Assembly: GCF_017874415.1 (NCBI RefSeq)
Contig: NZ_JAGGLM010000003.1
Span: forward strand, 106,538 to 170,537
Origin: Clostridium algifaecis
GTDB taxonomy: Bacteria > Bacillota > Clostridia > Clostridiales > Clostridiaceae
Length of the DNA stretch: 64,000 nt
Reading direction: 5' to 3'
Shown: positions 51,054 to 60,368 of the stretch, piece after piece
How the letters are laid out: each line of letters starts with the position of its first letter
How positions within the stretch are numbered: position 1 is the stretch's first letter
Program-made: the position numbers and the translations under genes
Notes under the pieces: generated by a model
What the model saw: the letters and a program-made list of their open reading frames with translations, nothing else
The model's database searches: none
Told to the model about the DNA's origin: nothing

Positions 51054-51905
51054 CTAATATCTCTTTTCCGCTATACCCTCTCTTATTTTCTCCAAATTTT
51101 CAAGGGTTTCCTTCTTTCGTTTAATAGCAACTCCAACATACAATGCATCTATTAGCATAAGTGCACTCAATCTTGATTCCATTGCCTCACTTCTAAAATT
51201 TGATTCTTTTCCATAAGATACAAGCACTACATCTGATACTTTGCTTATAGGAGATTTCGCATTTCCTGTAATAGATATAACCTTTACGCCATTTTTTATC
51301 CCTATTTTCATAGATTCTATGAGTTCCTTATTGCTGCCTGAATTTGAAAATGCTATTATAACATCATTTTTTTTTGCCATAGACGATATCATGGCCTGCC
51401 AATGAGAATCCGTATTAACTACACACCTTATACCTGTTCTCACAAATTTATGATATGCATCATAGGCAAGACTGCCGGAGCCACCCATTCCATAGAAGAT
51501 AATTTCTCCAGAATTTAAAATAAGATTAACAGCTTTTTCGAGATTTTCATCACTATTTATCTTTACCGTATTTTCAAGACTGAATTCATTTGCAGTCAAA
51601 AGCTTTTGTATTATTATATACATATTATCATTTTCATTTATTTCTTCGTGAATATTTTCCATTGGCTTTACAACTGCACAGGCTAAATTTATTTTTAAAT
51701 CCTGATATCCCTTATATCCAAGCTTATTACACAACCTAAATACAGTAGCGTCACTTACAGAACTACAATCTGCCAATTCTGTTATAGAAAAATGTACAAT
51801 ATCCTCAGTGTTATCGAGTATGTATTTGGCCACTTTTTGTTCTTTAGCATTAAGTGATGAATATACTTCCCTAATTCTCTCCAAACAACTTTTGTTATCA
51901 AGCAC
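51054..51905 (-). CDS. MurR/RpiR-family transcriptional regulator (283 aa)
   Basis: Phosphosugar-responsive repressor or activator, probably of the gluconate operon it precedes. The start is the GTG at 51905 because GGGGGGA lies seven bases upstream; a TTG at 51920 would place the ribosome site inside the gene. The N-terminal HTH domain (about 1-75) has FSITELADCSSVSDATVFRLCNKLGYKGYQDLKINLA, the family consensus. The SIS sugar-isomerase domain (about 125-255) has IIFYGMGGSGSLAYDAYHKFVRTG and VIAFSNSGSNKELIESM. It lies 208 bases upstream of gntK in the same direction. Confidence 0.9.
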   Translation of the reverse strand: MLDNKSCLERIREVYSSLNAKEQKVAKYILDNTEDIVHFSITELADCSSVSDATVFRLCNKLGYKGYQDLKINLACAVVKPMENIHEEINENDNMYIIIQKLLTANEFSLENTVKINSDENLEKAVNLILNSGEIIFYGMGGSGSLAYDAYHKFVRTGIRCVVNTDSHWQAMISSMAKKNDVIIAFSNSGSNKELIESMKIGIKNGVKVISITGNAKSPISKVSDVVLVSYGKESNFRSEAMESRLSALMLIDALYVGVAIKRKKETLENLEKIREGIAEKRY

Positions 51906-51959
51906 AATAATTCCCCCCAATAAAGATACTTATATAATTAATTATAAACTGAATTTTTG

Positions 51960-52862
51960 CTAAAATACAGTCCCTGTATTTTTATCCTTCAATGAAGGGA
52001 CAGCAGATAAAAGCATACCTGCAAACATCAGTATACATCCCGCTATTTCCTTGCACCCAAAATATTCTCCAAGAATTAAAAACCCCCCGAGAGATGCAAA
52101 TACTGATTCCATGCTCATAATAATAGATGCATGGGCAGGTTCTGAAAATTTCTGTCCAATAATCTGCAGGGTATATGCAACACCTACTGACATTATTCCA
52201 CCATATAGTATAGGTGCAGACGACAGAATTATATTGTGAAAATTTATATTTTCTTTAAAAATCGCTATTATAAAACTTAGTATAGTACAGGTCATAAATT
52301 GACAGAATGCAAGCTTAATGCTGTCTACTTTATTGACAAAATGACCTATTAAAATTATTTGTCCCGAGAACATAAAAGCTGAAACCAATTCAAGTGAATC
52401 ACTATATGATATATTGAATCCACCATTAACGCATAACAAGTACAAACCTATGACAGCTGCAACTGCACCAATCCATGAATTTATATTGATATGTTGTTTT
52501 AAAAATATTCCTATAATAGGCACAATTACAATATACAGCCCTGTTATAAACGCTGCCTTTCCTGCAGTAGCTCCCTGTAATCCCACCTGCTGAAATGATG
52601 ATCCTAAAAATAAAAAAATTCCGCAAATTATTCCAGCTGAAATAGTGCTCTTTAAATTTTTAACATTATTTTTATTTCCAGTTTCATTTTTATAAAATAT
52701 TATTATTGGAATAATCGAAATACTTCCAAGTAAAAATCTTACTGCATTAAATGTAAATGGTCCTAAAAATTTCATTCCAACTCTCTGTGCTACAAATGCA
52801 AATCCCCATATAACAGCTGTAAGTAAGAGAAAAATATTGGATTTTACTACCTGTTTTCTCAT
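51960..52862 (-). CDS. EamA/DMT-family transporter (300 aa)
   Basis: Ten-span drug/metabolite transporter superfamily exporter with two EamA repeats (about 9-140 and 150-290). Family features are NIFLLLTAVIWGFAFVAQRVGMKFLGPFTFNAVR and the second-repeat TLQIIGQKFSEPAHASIIMSMESVFASLGGFLILGE. The substrate cannot be predicted; amino-acid or metabolite export is usual. It is transcribed away from, and after, the asparagine-synthetase gene, with a hairpin between. Confidence 0.88.
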   Translation of the reverse strand: MRKQVVKSNIFLLLTAVIWGFAFVAQRVGMKFLGPFTFNAVRFLLGSISIIPIIIFYKNETGNKNNVKNLKSTISAGIICGIFLFLGSSFQQVGLQGATAGKAAFITGLYIVIVPIIGIFLKQHININSWIGAVAAVIGLYLLCVNGGFNISYSDSLELVSAFMFSGQIILIGHFVNKVDSIKLAFCQFMTCTILSFIIAIFKENINFHNIILSSAPILYGGIMSVGVAYTLQIIGQKFSEPAHASIIMSMESVFASLGGFLILGEYFGCKEIAGCILMFAGMLLSAVPSLKDKNTGTVF

Positions 52863-52901
52863 GTGCAGGCTCCTTTCATAAATATAAAATCTAAAAAATA
52901 A

Positions 52902-52935
52902 ATAATAGGCTGAATTACCGTCCTCAGCCTATTAT
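52902..52935 (-). terminator. Terminator of the asparagine synthetase-like gene
   Basis: ATAATAGGCTGA (52902-52913) pairs with TCAGCCTATTAT (52924-52935); T-rich TTATTTTTTAG follows on the minus strand. Confidence 0.8.
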
Positions 52936-52944
52936 AATTTACAA

Positions 52945-53916
52945 TTAGAATATATAAGTTTCTCCTGGTTTTCTTGTAAATACTGTAACATCATCTATCT
53001 GTTTTTGCTGACATACAAATCTAGTCATTCTTTCAACTCCGAAGCCGGCACCTGCAGTCTTTGGAAGTTTTCCGTCCTTTGCAAGCTGGATATAGTTTCT
53101 AAGTGAATTTTCATCTGCATCAAGTTCTCTCATTCTCTCAAGAATTCTATCATATTTGTATTCTCTCTCTCCACCGCTCAATCCTTCAACATATCCCATT
53201 GGCCAGATTAAGTCATAATTTCTATAAGTTCCTCTGTTGTCTAAATCTTCAGCATCATAAAATTCTCTCTTGTGATTTATAAGCCAGAATGGTTGAGTTG
53301 AGGCTTTTGAAGCTTCCATCTCAAAATCTTCACCATATTTTGCTCTGAGTTCCTGAGTAGTATGTCTCTCAAATGGTCCTGTTATATCAAGATGTGAAGT
53401 TCCTATTCCAAGTGCCTTGAATTCATCCGCACATTCTTTTTTTATATAATCAAATACATACTTTATTAATCCCTCTTCAAAATCAAATATAGTATCCATT
53501 GTTGCATTTTTGATTTCAAGGTCAACTTGAGTAAATTCAAATAAATGTCTTGTATCACCAGGTTCTGCCTGTTCAAGTCTTACATTAGGAGATACTATAT
53601 ATATTTTATCAAGATATGGACTCGACAACATTATCTGTTTGTGGAATATCATTGATTTTGTTATATCGAACTTCTGTCCTTCATATGTTATACCGCAATC
53701 TTCTACCTCGTGGTTCAAAGTATCTGTAATTGGGGCTATCATAATTGGCATAATTCTAGTTACACCTTTTTTATACATATATTCATCTACTGCCCTTAAT
53801 ATTGCCTGTTGAACGCGAAGTATATGTGGTAATTCCTTCCTTGACATTTTTTTTATTGCCTTGTCCAAAACTTTTAATTCCTTTTCTCTATTTTCGCTTT
53901 CTACTGCTATAGTCAT
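52945..53916 (-). CDS. Asparagine synthetase A-like, class II synthetase-fold enzyme without tRNA-binding domain (323 aa)
   Basis: Class II aminoacyl-tRNA-synthetase catalytic core. Motif 2 is near RLEQAEPGDTRHLFEFTQVDLEI (about 125-150) and motif 3 is TAGAGFGVERMTRF (about 300-312). The N-terminal OB anticodon-binding domain of Asp/AsnRS is missing, as in archaeal-type asparagine synthetases related to AsnRS. The expected reaction is ammonia-dependent amidation of aspartate through aspartyl-adenylate. It is divergent from an Lrp/AsnC regulator with a 396-base gap, a context similar in layout to E. coli asnA-asnC. An alternative is another AsnRS-paralogue amino-acid ligase or tRNA-like modification enzyme. 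Confidence 0.7.
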   Translation of the reverse strand: MTIAVESENREKELKVLDKAIKKMSRKELPHILRVQQAILRAVDEYMYKKGVTRIMPIMIAPITDTLNHEVEDCGITYEGQKFDITKSMIFHKQIMLSSPYLDKIYIVSPNVRLEQAEPGDTRHLFEFTQVDLEIKNATMDTIFDFEEGLIKYVFDYIKKECADEFKALGIGTSHLDITGPFERHTTQELRAKYGEDFEMEASKASTQPFWLINHKREFYDAEDLDNRGTYRNYDLIWPMGYVEGLSGGEREYKYDRILERMRELDADENSLRNYIQLAKDGKLPKTAGAGFGVERMTRFVCQQKQIDDVTVFTRKPGETYIF

Positions 53917-54312
53917 AATTTACATCCTCCCTGTATAAATACAAATCATATATAAATCGAATTCTAAATTTTTATTTCCATTACTAATTATAATAATACT
54001 TTACTAATATAATAATACTTTTTAATAAAAATTGCAATATTAATAATTATATTTAAAATATTTATTAATTTACCAATTATGTATATATAAGTTTAAGCAT
54101 TTAAAAATATTTTTTTAATGTTATCGTTTTCAGTTATTAAATTAATAAAAATTTCTGATATAATATTATTATGAATAACCTAAATACAATTTTAAAAAGT
54201 TAAAATGTAATTAAATCAAGTATAATAATTATATTTTTTACTCTGAAATACAGGCATTTATTGTTAATAATGCCATAAAAAAGTATGTTTATACATAAAG
54301 GAGCGTTTTTAT
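53917..54312. other. 396-bp intergenic region between the asparagine synthetase-like and Lrp genes
   Basis: Strongly AT-rich divergent regulatory region. It contains two ATAATAATACTTT direct repeats (near 53989 and 54010), an extended -10 element TGATATAAT on the plus strand (-10 at 54159-54164) pointing toward the Lrp gene, and a small hairpin (GGCAT...ATGCC, 54253-54274). I see no T-box or other known leader. Confidence 0.5.
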
Positions 54313-54834
54313 ATGAGTACAAGTTTAAAAATTAACGGTTTGGATGATCTAGATATACAGATTCTAGATATAATGATAAAGGATTCGAGGACACCTTTTC
54401 TCGAGATAGCCAGACAATGTCATGTAAGTGGTGGAACAATACATGTAAGAATGAAAAAGATGGAGGACATGAATATAATAAAAGGTACAAAACTTATTAT
54501 AGATAACTCCAAAATAGGTTATGACGTATGCTGCTTCATAGGCATATATCTTGATAGAGCAAAGGATTTTAATGAAGTTTTAGATGAAATGAGAGAAATA
54601 AAGGAAATAGTAGAACTTCATTATACTACAGGAGAGTATTCAATATTTGTAAAAGTTATATGTAAAAACATAGCTGACCTTCAAAATCTGCTTATGAACA
54701 AAATACAGGCAGTAGACGGAATTCAAAGGACAAATACATTTATATCTCTCTATGAACCTATAGATAGAAACATACAGATAGACATATTACAAAATAATAA
54801 TGAAAAAAATATGAAAAATCCAGAATCTAAATAA
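54313..54834 (+). CDS. Lrp/AsnC-family transcriptional regulator (173 aa)
   Basis: Feast/famine regulator sensing amino acids. The N-terminal HTH (about 10-60) has LDDLDIQILDIMIKDSRTPFLEIARQCHVSGGTIHVRMKKME. The RAM domain (about 75-150) has CFIGIYLDRAKDFNEVLDEM and VELHYTTGEYSIFVKVIC. A polar C-terminal extension of about 20 residues (QNNNEKNMKNPESK) is unusual. AAAGGAG precedes the ATG. It is divergent from the asparagine synthetase-like gene, the likely target and effector pathway; that is inferred from position. Confidence 0.9.
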   Translation: MSTSLKINGLDDLDIQILDIMIKDSRTPFLEIARQCHVSGGTIHVRMKKMEDMNIIKGTKLIIDNSKIGYDVCCFIGIYLDRAKDFNEVLDEMREIKEIVELHYTTGEYSIFVKVICKNIADLQNLLMNKIQAVDGIQRTNTFISLYEPIDRNIQIDILQNNNEKNMKNPESK

Positions 54835-54910
54835 TAATTTTATTTACACTTATAATTATAGATAAACTGCAAATAATATATTTGATAAATTTAAAAAGGA
54901 GATGCAGTTT

Positions 54911-55129
54911 ATGAAAACATTAGACACTACAGCCCTTATACTTGTCATAATAGGTGCAATAAACTGGGGGCTAATTGGATTTTTTCAATATGACTTGGTA
55001 GCTTCTCTATTTGGTACTATGTCCTCTTTTACAAGAATTGTATATGCAGTTGTTGGAATCTGCGGACTATACGCAATTTCATTTCTTGGAAGAGATAGAG
55101 ACAACACTACTGAAGCTGACCCTAAATAA
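54911..55129 (+). CDS. DUF378 membrane protein (72 aa)
   Basis: Two-span membrane protein of the DUF378 (YuzA) family. The start at 54911 is chosen because AAAGGAG lies ten bases upstream; an ATG at 54902 almost overlaps it. The sequence has DTTALILVIIGAINWGLIGFFQYDLVASLFG and a second span VYAVVGICGLYAI, typical of the family. The function is unknown. It is followed by a bidirectional terminator shared with argH. Confidence 0.88.
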   Translation: MKTLDTTALILVIIGAINWGLIGFFQYDLVASLFGTMSSFTRIVYAVVGICGLYAISFLGRDRDNTTEADPK

Positions 55130-55158
55130 TTAAAAGTTATAATTTATACCATAATCAA

Positions 55159-55189
55159 ATTACGGGAAAGTTTAAAGCTTTCCCGTAAT
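55159..55189. terminator. Bidirectional terminator between the DUF378 gene and argH
   Basis: ATTACGGGAAAG (55159-55170) and CTTTCCCGTAAT (55178-55189) form a 12-bp stem with a 7-base loop between convergent genes. Confidence 0.85.
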
Positions 55190-55201
55190 TCAACATCAGT
55201 G

Positions 55202-56518
55202 TTATTTAAGATTCTTCTTTATACCTCTATTGAGTGAATTATTATAGTCTATAAAATCATATACATCTTCATCAAAAAGTTTGCTAAATTTTGCAAGTTC
55301 TTCCTGTGAAAGTTCTTCTATGGCTTTGCCATTATCTTCACAATAGATTACAATTTCACCTATCACCCTGTGCGCATCTCTAAATGCCATACCTTTATTA
55401 ACCAGGTAATCTGCTGCTTCTGTTGCATTTAAAAATCCTTTTTTTACAGCAGCAAACATCCTATCTTTATTTACCTTAAGTGTGGATATCATACCTTCCA
55501 TTATCTTGGTACAACTAAGAACTGTCTTTGCAGCATCAAAAAAGTCCTCTTTATCCTCCTGCATATCCTTATTATATGCAAGTGGAATTCCCTTCATAGT
55601 AGTTAGAAGAGACATCAAGTCGCCATAAACTCTGCCAGTCTTTCCACGTATCAACTCTGCTGCATCCGGATTTTTTTTCTGAGGCATTATACTGCTGCCT
55701 GTTGAAAATTCATCATCTATAGTAACAAATCCAAACTCCTTGCTGCTCCAGAGTATAAGTTCTTCACTCAACCTGCTAAAATGCATCATCATTATGGAAA
55801 AATCCGATAAAAGTTCTAATGCATAATCCCTGTCACTAACTCCATCCAGAAAATTATCTACAGGTTTCTTAAAACCAAGTTCCTTTGCAGTGAATTCTCT
55901 ATCTATATCATATGTAGTTCCTGCAAGTGCACAGCATCCAAGTGGACTTTCATCAAGTATATCTATTGCATTCACTATTCTTTTTCTATCTCTTTCAAGC
56001 ATATTGTGGTATGCCATCAAGTGATGTTTAAATGTTACTACCTGAGCTCTTTGGAGATGAGTATAACCTGGCATTATGAAATCATTTTTATCAGCTTTTT
56101 CTTTTATCGTGCTTTTGAGTTTATCTATATTTTCTACTACTTCATGTGCTTTATTTTTGGCATAGAGTCTGAAATCTACTGCCACCTGGTCATTTCTGCT
56201 CCTTGAAGTATGAAGTTTTTTAGCTACATCGCCTATTCTGTCCAGTAAATTGCTCTCTACAAAACTGTGAATATCTTCATAATTTCCTTCTATTTTAAGT
56301 TTACCTTCTTCAACATCTGAAAGTATAGATTTTAATCCATTTAATATTGAATCTCTCTCTTCGTTTGTGAGTATATTACATTTTGCAAGCATTTTTACAT
56401 GTGCAATACTGCCAGTTATATCCTCTTTATAAAGTGTCCTGTCAAAACTTAAAGAACTATTGAAATCTTCCATAAGTTTGCTCTCAGACTTTTTGAATCT
56501 TCCTCCCCATAACTTCAT
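55202..56518 (-). CDS. argH: Argininosuccinate lyase ArgH (438 aa)
   Basis: Last step of arginine synthesis: cleaves argininosuccinate to arginine and fumarate. It belongs to the fumarase/aspartase superfamily. The start MKLWGGRFKK matches the family. Signature segments are HTSRSRNDQVAVDFRLY (about 108), YTHLQRAQ (about 160, catalytic His) and the flexible loop GSSIMPQKKNPDAAELIRGK (about 280, catalytic Ser). The length is slightly short of the usual 460. It follows argG by 72 bases. A GC-containing hairpin (56560-56581) lies between them, without a T-tract. Confidence 0.95.
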   Translation of the reverse strand: MKLWGGRFKKSESKLMEDFNSSLSFDRTLYKEDITGSIAHVKMLAKCNILTNEERDSILNGLKSILSDVEEGKLKIEGNYEDIHSFVESNLLDRIGDVAKKLHTSRSRNDQVAVDFRLYAKNKAHEVVENIDKLKSTIKEKADKNDFIMPGYTHLQRAQVVTFKHHLMAYHNMLERDRKRIVNAIDILDESPLGCCALAGTTYDIDREFTAKELGFKKPVDNFLDGVSDRDYALELLSDFSIMMMHFSRLSEELILWSSKEFGFVTIDDEFSTGSSIMPQKKNPDAAELIRGKTGRVYGDLMSLLTTMKGIPLAYNKDMQEDKEDFFDAAKTVLSCTKIMEGMISTLKVNKDRMFAAVKKGFLNATEAADYLVNKGMAFRDAHRVIGEIVIYCEDNGKAIEELSQEELAKFSKLFDEDVYDFIDYNNSLNRGIKKNLK

Positions 56519-56590
56519 ACAAATTTCTTTCCTTTCTATTTTGGCTTAATTGTAAATTACTCCATCTGCTTAGAGATGGAGCAAAAATTA

Positions 56591-57796
56591 TTATTTTTCA
56601 TTTTTGTTATCAACCATAGCCTTTATCTTGGTTGGAAGGCTGAATATTTTTATAAATCCTTCTGCATCCTTATGACTGTATAATTCACTGGCACCAAAGG
56701 ACGATATTCCTTCATCATAGAGTGCATTTTTTGCATCTATTCCTGCTGTAATTACATTTCCCTTATATAATCTAAGCTTAACTGAACCTGTAACATTTTT
56801 CTGTGTAGATTCAACAAAAGCATCAAGTGCTTCTCTAAGTGGGCTGAACCACAATCCATCATATACAAGTTCTGCATATTTTTGAGATATTATTTGTTTA
56901 TAATGATAAGTATTTTTATCTATTGTAAGTCTTTCAAGGCATCTATGAGCAGCATAAAGTATAGTTCCTCCTGGAGTTTCATAAACTCCTCTTGATTTCA
57001 TACCTACAAGTCTATTCTCAACTATATCAATAACTCCTACTCCATTTTCTCCACCTATTTTATTTAACTCAGTTAACAATTCTACTGGTTTTAATTCCTT
57101 ACCATTTACTTTTGTAGGAACTCCCTGTTTAAAATAAATTTCTACATAGGAAGGTTCATCCTTTGCCTTCTCCATAGGTGTAGTCATGGAATACATTTCT
57201 CTCTTATGTTCATTTCTTGGATCTTCTAAGTCTCCGCCCTCATGACTTATATGCCATATATTCATGTCTTCTGAATATATCTTTTTCTTAGTTACATTAA
57301 TTTCTATTCCTCTTGCATTTGCATAGTCTATAGCATCTTCTCTGGATTTTATATCCCATATTCTCCATGGTGCAATTATTTTTATTGTAGGATCAAAACT
57401 AGCTATTGCAGTCTCAAAACGTACTTGATCATTTCCCTTACCAGTACATCCGTGAGATATATATTTTGCTCCCTCTTTGTGAGCTATCTCAACTAATTTC
57501 TTTGACATAAGTGGTCTTGCAAGTGAAGTACCAAGCATATATTCATCTTCATATAATAAATGTGCTTTTACAGCCTTAAAAAGATAATCTTTTACAAATG
57601 CTCCTGTTAAATCTTCCACATATACTTTTGAAGCACCTGTCTTTATAGCCTTTTCTTTTACCTTATCCAAATCGTCTCCCTGACCTACATTAAGGCAAAC
57701 AGCTATAACATCCAAATCATAATTTTCTTTAAGCCATGAAATTGTAATTGAGGTATCTAATCCTCCTGAATATGCTAATACTACTTTATCTTTCAT
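56591..57796 (-). CDS. argG: Argininosuccinate synthase ArgG (401 aa)
   Basis: ATP-dependent condensation of citrulline and aspartate to argininosuccinate. The N-terminal ATP-pyrophosphatase P-loop is [15 protein letters not shown] (about 9-23). Citrulline- and aspartate-binding loops are [16 protein letters not shown] (about 113) and [15 protein letters not shown]. The C-terminal oligomerisation helix is present. Typical length. It lies 35 bases downstream of the ABC-transporter ATPase gene, forming a unit that imports a basic or polar amino acid and makes arginine. Confidence 0.96.
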   Translation of the reverse strand: MKDKVVLAYSGGLDTSITISWLKENYDLDVIAVCLNVGQGDDLDKVKEKAIKTGASKVYVEDLTGAFVKDYLFKAVKAHLLYEDEYMLGTSLARPLMSKKLVEIAHKEGAKYISHGCTGKGNDQVRFETAIASFDPTIKIIAPWRIWDIKSREDAIDYANARGIEINVTKKKIYSEDMNIWHISHEGGDLEDPRNEHKREMYSMTTPMEKAKDEPSYVEIYFKQGVPTKVNGKELKPVELLTELNKIGGENGVGVIDIVENRLVGMKSRGVYETPGGTILYAAHRCLERLTIDKNTYHYKQIISQKYAELVYDGLWFSPLREALDAFVESTQKNVTGSVKLRLYKGNVITAGIDAKNALYDEGISSFGASELYSHKDAEGFIKIFSLPTKIKAMVDNKNEK

Positions 57797-57831
57797 AAAA
57801 TAGCCTCCTATTTGTTTTATTATATTTTTTA

Positions 57832-58605
57832 CTACTTAAATACTTTATTTAAAAAGCTCTTGGTTCTATCTTCTTTAGGGTTTGAAAATATGTCTTCAGG
57901 TTTTCCCTGTTCTACTATTTTCCCATCATCCATAAATATAACTCTATCTGCTACCTCTCTTGCAAAACCCATCTCATGTGTTACAACTATCATAGTCATA
58001 CCATCTTTTGCAAGATTCTTCATTACATTTAAAACTTCTCCAACAAGCTCAGGATCAAGAGCTGATGTTGGTTCATCAAATAACATTATATCAGGATTCA
58101 TAGCAAGTGCCCTTGCTATGGCAACTCTCTGTTTCTGTCCACCAGATAGCTTGGATGGGTAATAATCCATTTTATCTCCAAGTCCAACTTTATTAAGTAA
58201 TTCTTCCGCCCTTTTTTTAACTTCACTTCTATTTTCTTTTTTAACTACAATTGGTGCTTCCATAACATTTTGGATAGCTGTCATATGTGGAAATAAATTA
58301 AAATTCTGAAAAACCATACCCATTTTTGTAGTTACTCTTCTGAGCATTTTTTTGTCTTTTGGATTTAATATTTCACCCTCTATAACAATTTTTCCTTTAT
58401 CTATTGTTTCCAAATAATTCAAGCACCTTAAAAGTGTACTTTTACCCGAACCAGAAGGGCCTATTACTACCAAAACTTCACCTTTTTTAACTTTAATATT
58501 CAGATTTTCAAATACTACCAGGTCGTTAAACTTTTTAGTTAAATTTGAAGCTTCTATCATATATTCATCAGAAGCACTGCATTTACTTTCAGCTGCCGTT
58601 TCCAT
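57832..58605 (-). CDS. Polar amino-acid ABC transporter, ATP-binding subunit (257 aa)
   Basis: Cytoplasmic ATPase of a PAAT-family importer (GlnQ/ArtP-like). Walker [16 protein letters not shown] (about 51), Q-loop, signature [16 protein letters not shown] (about 155), Walker [15 protein letters not shown] and the H-loop VTHEMGF. The start at 58605 has GAGAGGTG upstream; an internal ATG 15 codons later lacks one. The 15-residue N-terminal extension is unusual for the family. Third gene of an operon with permease and binding protein. Confidence 0.93.
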   Translation of the reverse strand: METAAESKCSASDEYMIEASNLTKKFNDLVVFENLNIKVKKGEVLVVIGPSGSGKSTLLRCLNYLETIDKGKIVIEGEILNPKDKKMLRRVTTKMGMVFQNFNLFPHMTAIQNVMEAPIVVKKENRSEVKKRAEELLNKVGLGDKMDYYPSKLSGGQKQRVAIARALAMNPDIMLFDEPTSALDPELVGEVLNVMKNLAKDGMTMIVVTHEMGFAREVADRVIFMDDGKIVEQGKPEDIFSNPKEDRTKSFLNKVFK

Positions 58606-58645
58606 AAATCAATTCACCTCTCTTATTCACATTAAAACCCATTTT

Positions 58646-59296
58646 CTAATTATATACTTGTAATTTTCTTTCGAAAAATCCAAATACAGTTGTAAAAACC
58701 GTAGTCATTACAAGATAAAGCACAGCTGCTGTAAGGAATACCGATATTGGATCAAAACTACTTGCATATATCTGCTGGGCCGATCTCATAAGCTCTACCA
58801 TAGCTATAGTTGAAACTAGAGAAGTATCTTTAAGTATTGAAATAAATTCGTTTCCTACAGGAGGTATTATAACCTTAAATGTTTGAGGTAGAATTATCTT
58901 TGCCATAGTCTGACAATAACTGAATCCAAGGGCTTTTGCAGCTTCAAACTGTCCTTTGTCTATTGACTGAATTCCTCCCCTTATAATCTCCGCCATATAC
59001 GCTCCACAATTTAAGCCAAGACCTATTACAGCTGCTGTGAACGGAGTCAATTCAATTCCTACAAATGGTAATCCATAGTAGAAGAAAAATAATTGAAGTA
59101 AAAGAGGTGTTCCCCTGAATACCCATGTATAAAAGCCTGATAATATTCTCAAGACTCTATTTTTAGACAATCTCAAAAGTGCCAGCAGTATTCCGAGTAT
59201 GCTTCCTAAAACTATAGTTATAACTGTTAATTCAACTGTTATCACACTACCCTTTAAAAGAATAGGTAATATACTTTTAATAAAACTAGTATTCAC
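58646..59296 (-). CDS. Polar amino-acid ABC transporter permease (216 aa)
   Basis: Membrane subunit of the HisM/GlnP type, five membrane spans. GTG start at 59296 with AAAGAGG upstream. The PAAT signature is visible: LLALLRLSKNRVLRILSGFYTWVFRGTPLLLQLFFFYYGLP (about 35-75). The coupling loop EAAKALGFSYCQTMAKIILPQTFKVIIPP (about 135-165) contacts the ATPase. It sits 18 bases downstream of the binding-protein gene and 40 upstream of the ATPase gene. Confidence 0.93.
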   Translation of the reverse strand: MNTSFIKSILPILLKGSVITVELTVITIVLGSILGILLALLRLSKNRVLRILSGFYTWVFRGTPLLLQLFFFYYGLPFVGIELTPFTAAVIGLGLNCGAYMAEIIRGGIQSIDKGQFEAAKALGFSYCQTMAKIILPQTFKVIIPPVGNEFISILKDTSLVSTIAMVELMRSAQQIYASSFDPISVFLTAAVLYLVMTTVFTTVFGFFERKLQVYN

Positions 59297-59314
59297 TATT
59301 AGATCCTCTTTCCT

Positions 59315-60145
59315 CTATTTTTTATAGATATCACTACCGAACCATTTTATTGAAAGCTTAGATAAAGTACCATCTTTCTTCAAATCATTTATTGCCTTCT
59401 GGAATGATGTCTCAAGTTCCTTGTCTCCCTTTTTAAATCCTATTCCCATTGGTTCGCTTGTAAGTTTTTCATTTAATACTTTATATTTTCCCTTTTCATT
59501 CTGACTTGAAATATAATATCTTCCTACAGGTTCATCAATTATTACAGCATCAATTCTTCCTGTAAATAAATCCTGAAGTGCTTCTGTAGCTTTATCATAT
59601 TTCTTTATTTCCTTTATACCACTCAGTTTTTCTGCTGATTTTTCACCGGTTGTACCAAGTTCTACACCTACAGTTTTACCTTTTAAATCTGCAGATTTAT
59701 TTATAGCTGCATTACCATTTTTAATAACTATAATCTGTCCTGACATTACATAAGGTTCTGAAAAATCTATTTGTTTCTTTCTCTCATCAGTTATGCTCAT
59801 TCCTGACATTATAGCATCAAATTTTCCTGATTTAAGAGCCAGGATAATTCCATTAAAATCTGTAGAAACGAACTGAGTTTTTACTCCTAATTTTTTTCCT
59901 ATCTCTGTTCCAAGATCTACATCAAAACCTTTAAGCTGATTTTGTTTATCCCTAAACTCCATTGGTGGAAATGAATCTTCAAGTCCTATCTTTAATACTC
60001 CTGATTTTTTTACACTTTCAAGTGTATTTGAACTTTTACTGTTTTTATTTGAACTACTATTGCCGCTATTGCCACATCCAGCAAACACTGCGGAAATCAT
60101 AATCGTTGACAACGCCAAAACCAGTACTTTTTTTAATTTAATCAT
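59315..60145 (-). CDS. Polar amino-acid ABC transporter substrate-binding lipoprotein (276 aa)
   Basis: Periplasmic-type binding protein tethered by lipid. The lipobox VFAGC (Cys about 23) follows a signal peptide, then a Ser/Asn linker. Family-3 solute-binding motifs follow: GVLKIGLEDSFPPMEF, GFDVDLGTEIGKKLG (about 75), FDAIMSGMSITDERK and GRIDAVIIDEP. Probable ligands are arginine, glutamine, cystine or related amino acids; the operon with argG-argH suggests arginine or a precursor. It is the first gene behind the ARG-box-like region. Confidence 0.92.
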   Translation of the reverse strand: MIKLKKVLVLALSTIMISAVFAGCGNSGNSSSNKNSKSSNTLESVKKSGVLKIGLEDSFPPMEFRDKQNQLKGFDVDLGTEIGKKLGVKTQFVSTDFNGIILALKSGKFDAIMSGMSITDERKKQIDFSEPYVMSGQIIVIKNGNAAINKSADLKGKTVGVELGTTGEKSAEKLSGIKEIKKYDKATEALQDLFTGRIDAVIIDEPVGRYYISSQNEKGKYKVLNEKLTSEPMGIGFKKGDKELETSFQKAINDLKKDGTLSKLSIKWFGSDIYKK

Positions 60146-60174
60146 ATTTATCCTCCCAAATTCACTTATATATA

Positions 60175-60365
60175 TTATGTATAATCATGTTTTAATAAAT
60201 TACATTATAATTATACATAATATATTATAATTATTCAACACTTATTTGTGAATAATTATAAAAAACTATGCATAATTATAAATAATCCGTTCAAGCATTT
60301 ATTTTGTTATGTTAAAAGCAATTTTTTGCATAAATCTTTTTAACCTTTATGCATATTTATGAATA
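60175..60365 (-). promoter_or_regulatory. Cluster of ARG-box-like sites upstream of the ABC-argG-argH operon
   Basis: Several 16-18-base sequences resemble ArgR boxes (WNTGNATWWWWATNCANW). TATGCATATTTATGAATA at 60348-60365 and TATGCATAATTATAAATA at 60267-60284 are the best. Weaker ones are TTATGTATAATCATGT (60175-60190), TACATTATAATTATACA (60201-60217) and TGTGAATAATTATA (60247-60260). ArgR hexamers bind pairs of such boxes. The genes downstream are an amino-acid importer and arginine synthesis genes, which fits. Confidence 0.5.
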
Positions 60366-60368
60366 GAA

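Noticed and set aside
54171..54203. Ten-residue frame with three asparagine codons just after a -10 element in front of the Lrp gene, tempting as an asparagine attenuator leader peptide
   Set aside because: There is no ribosome site, the start would be leaderless, the following hairpin has no T-tract, and AT-rich DNA generates Asn codons by chance.
53917..54312. T-box leader in front of the asparagine synthetase-like gene
   Set aside because: No T-box sequence (AGGGTGGNACCGCG-type) or specifier stem could be found.
56560..56581. Hairpin between argG and argH as a terminator
   Set aside because: The stem (CTCCATCT/AGATGGAG) is good, but no T-tract follows on the minus strand; a processing or stability element is more likely.
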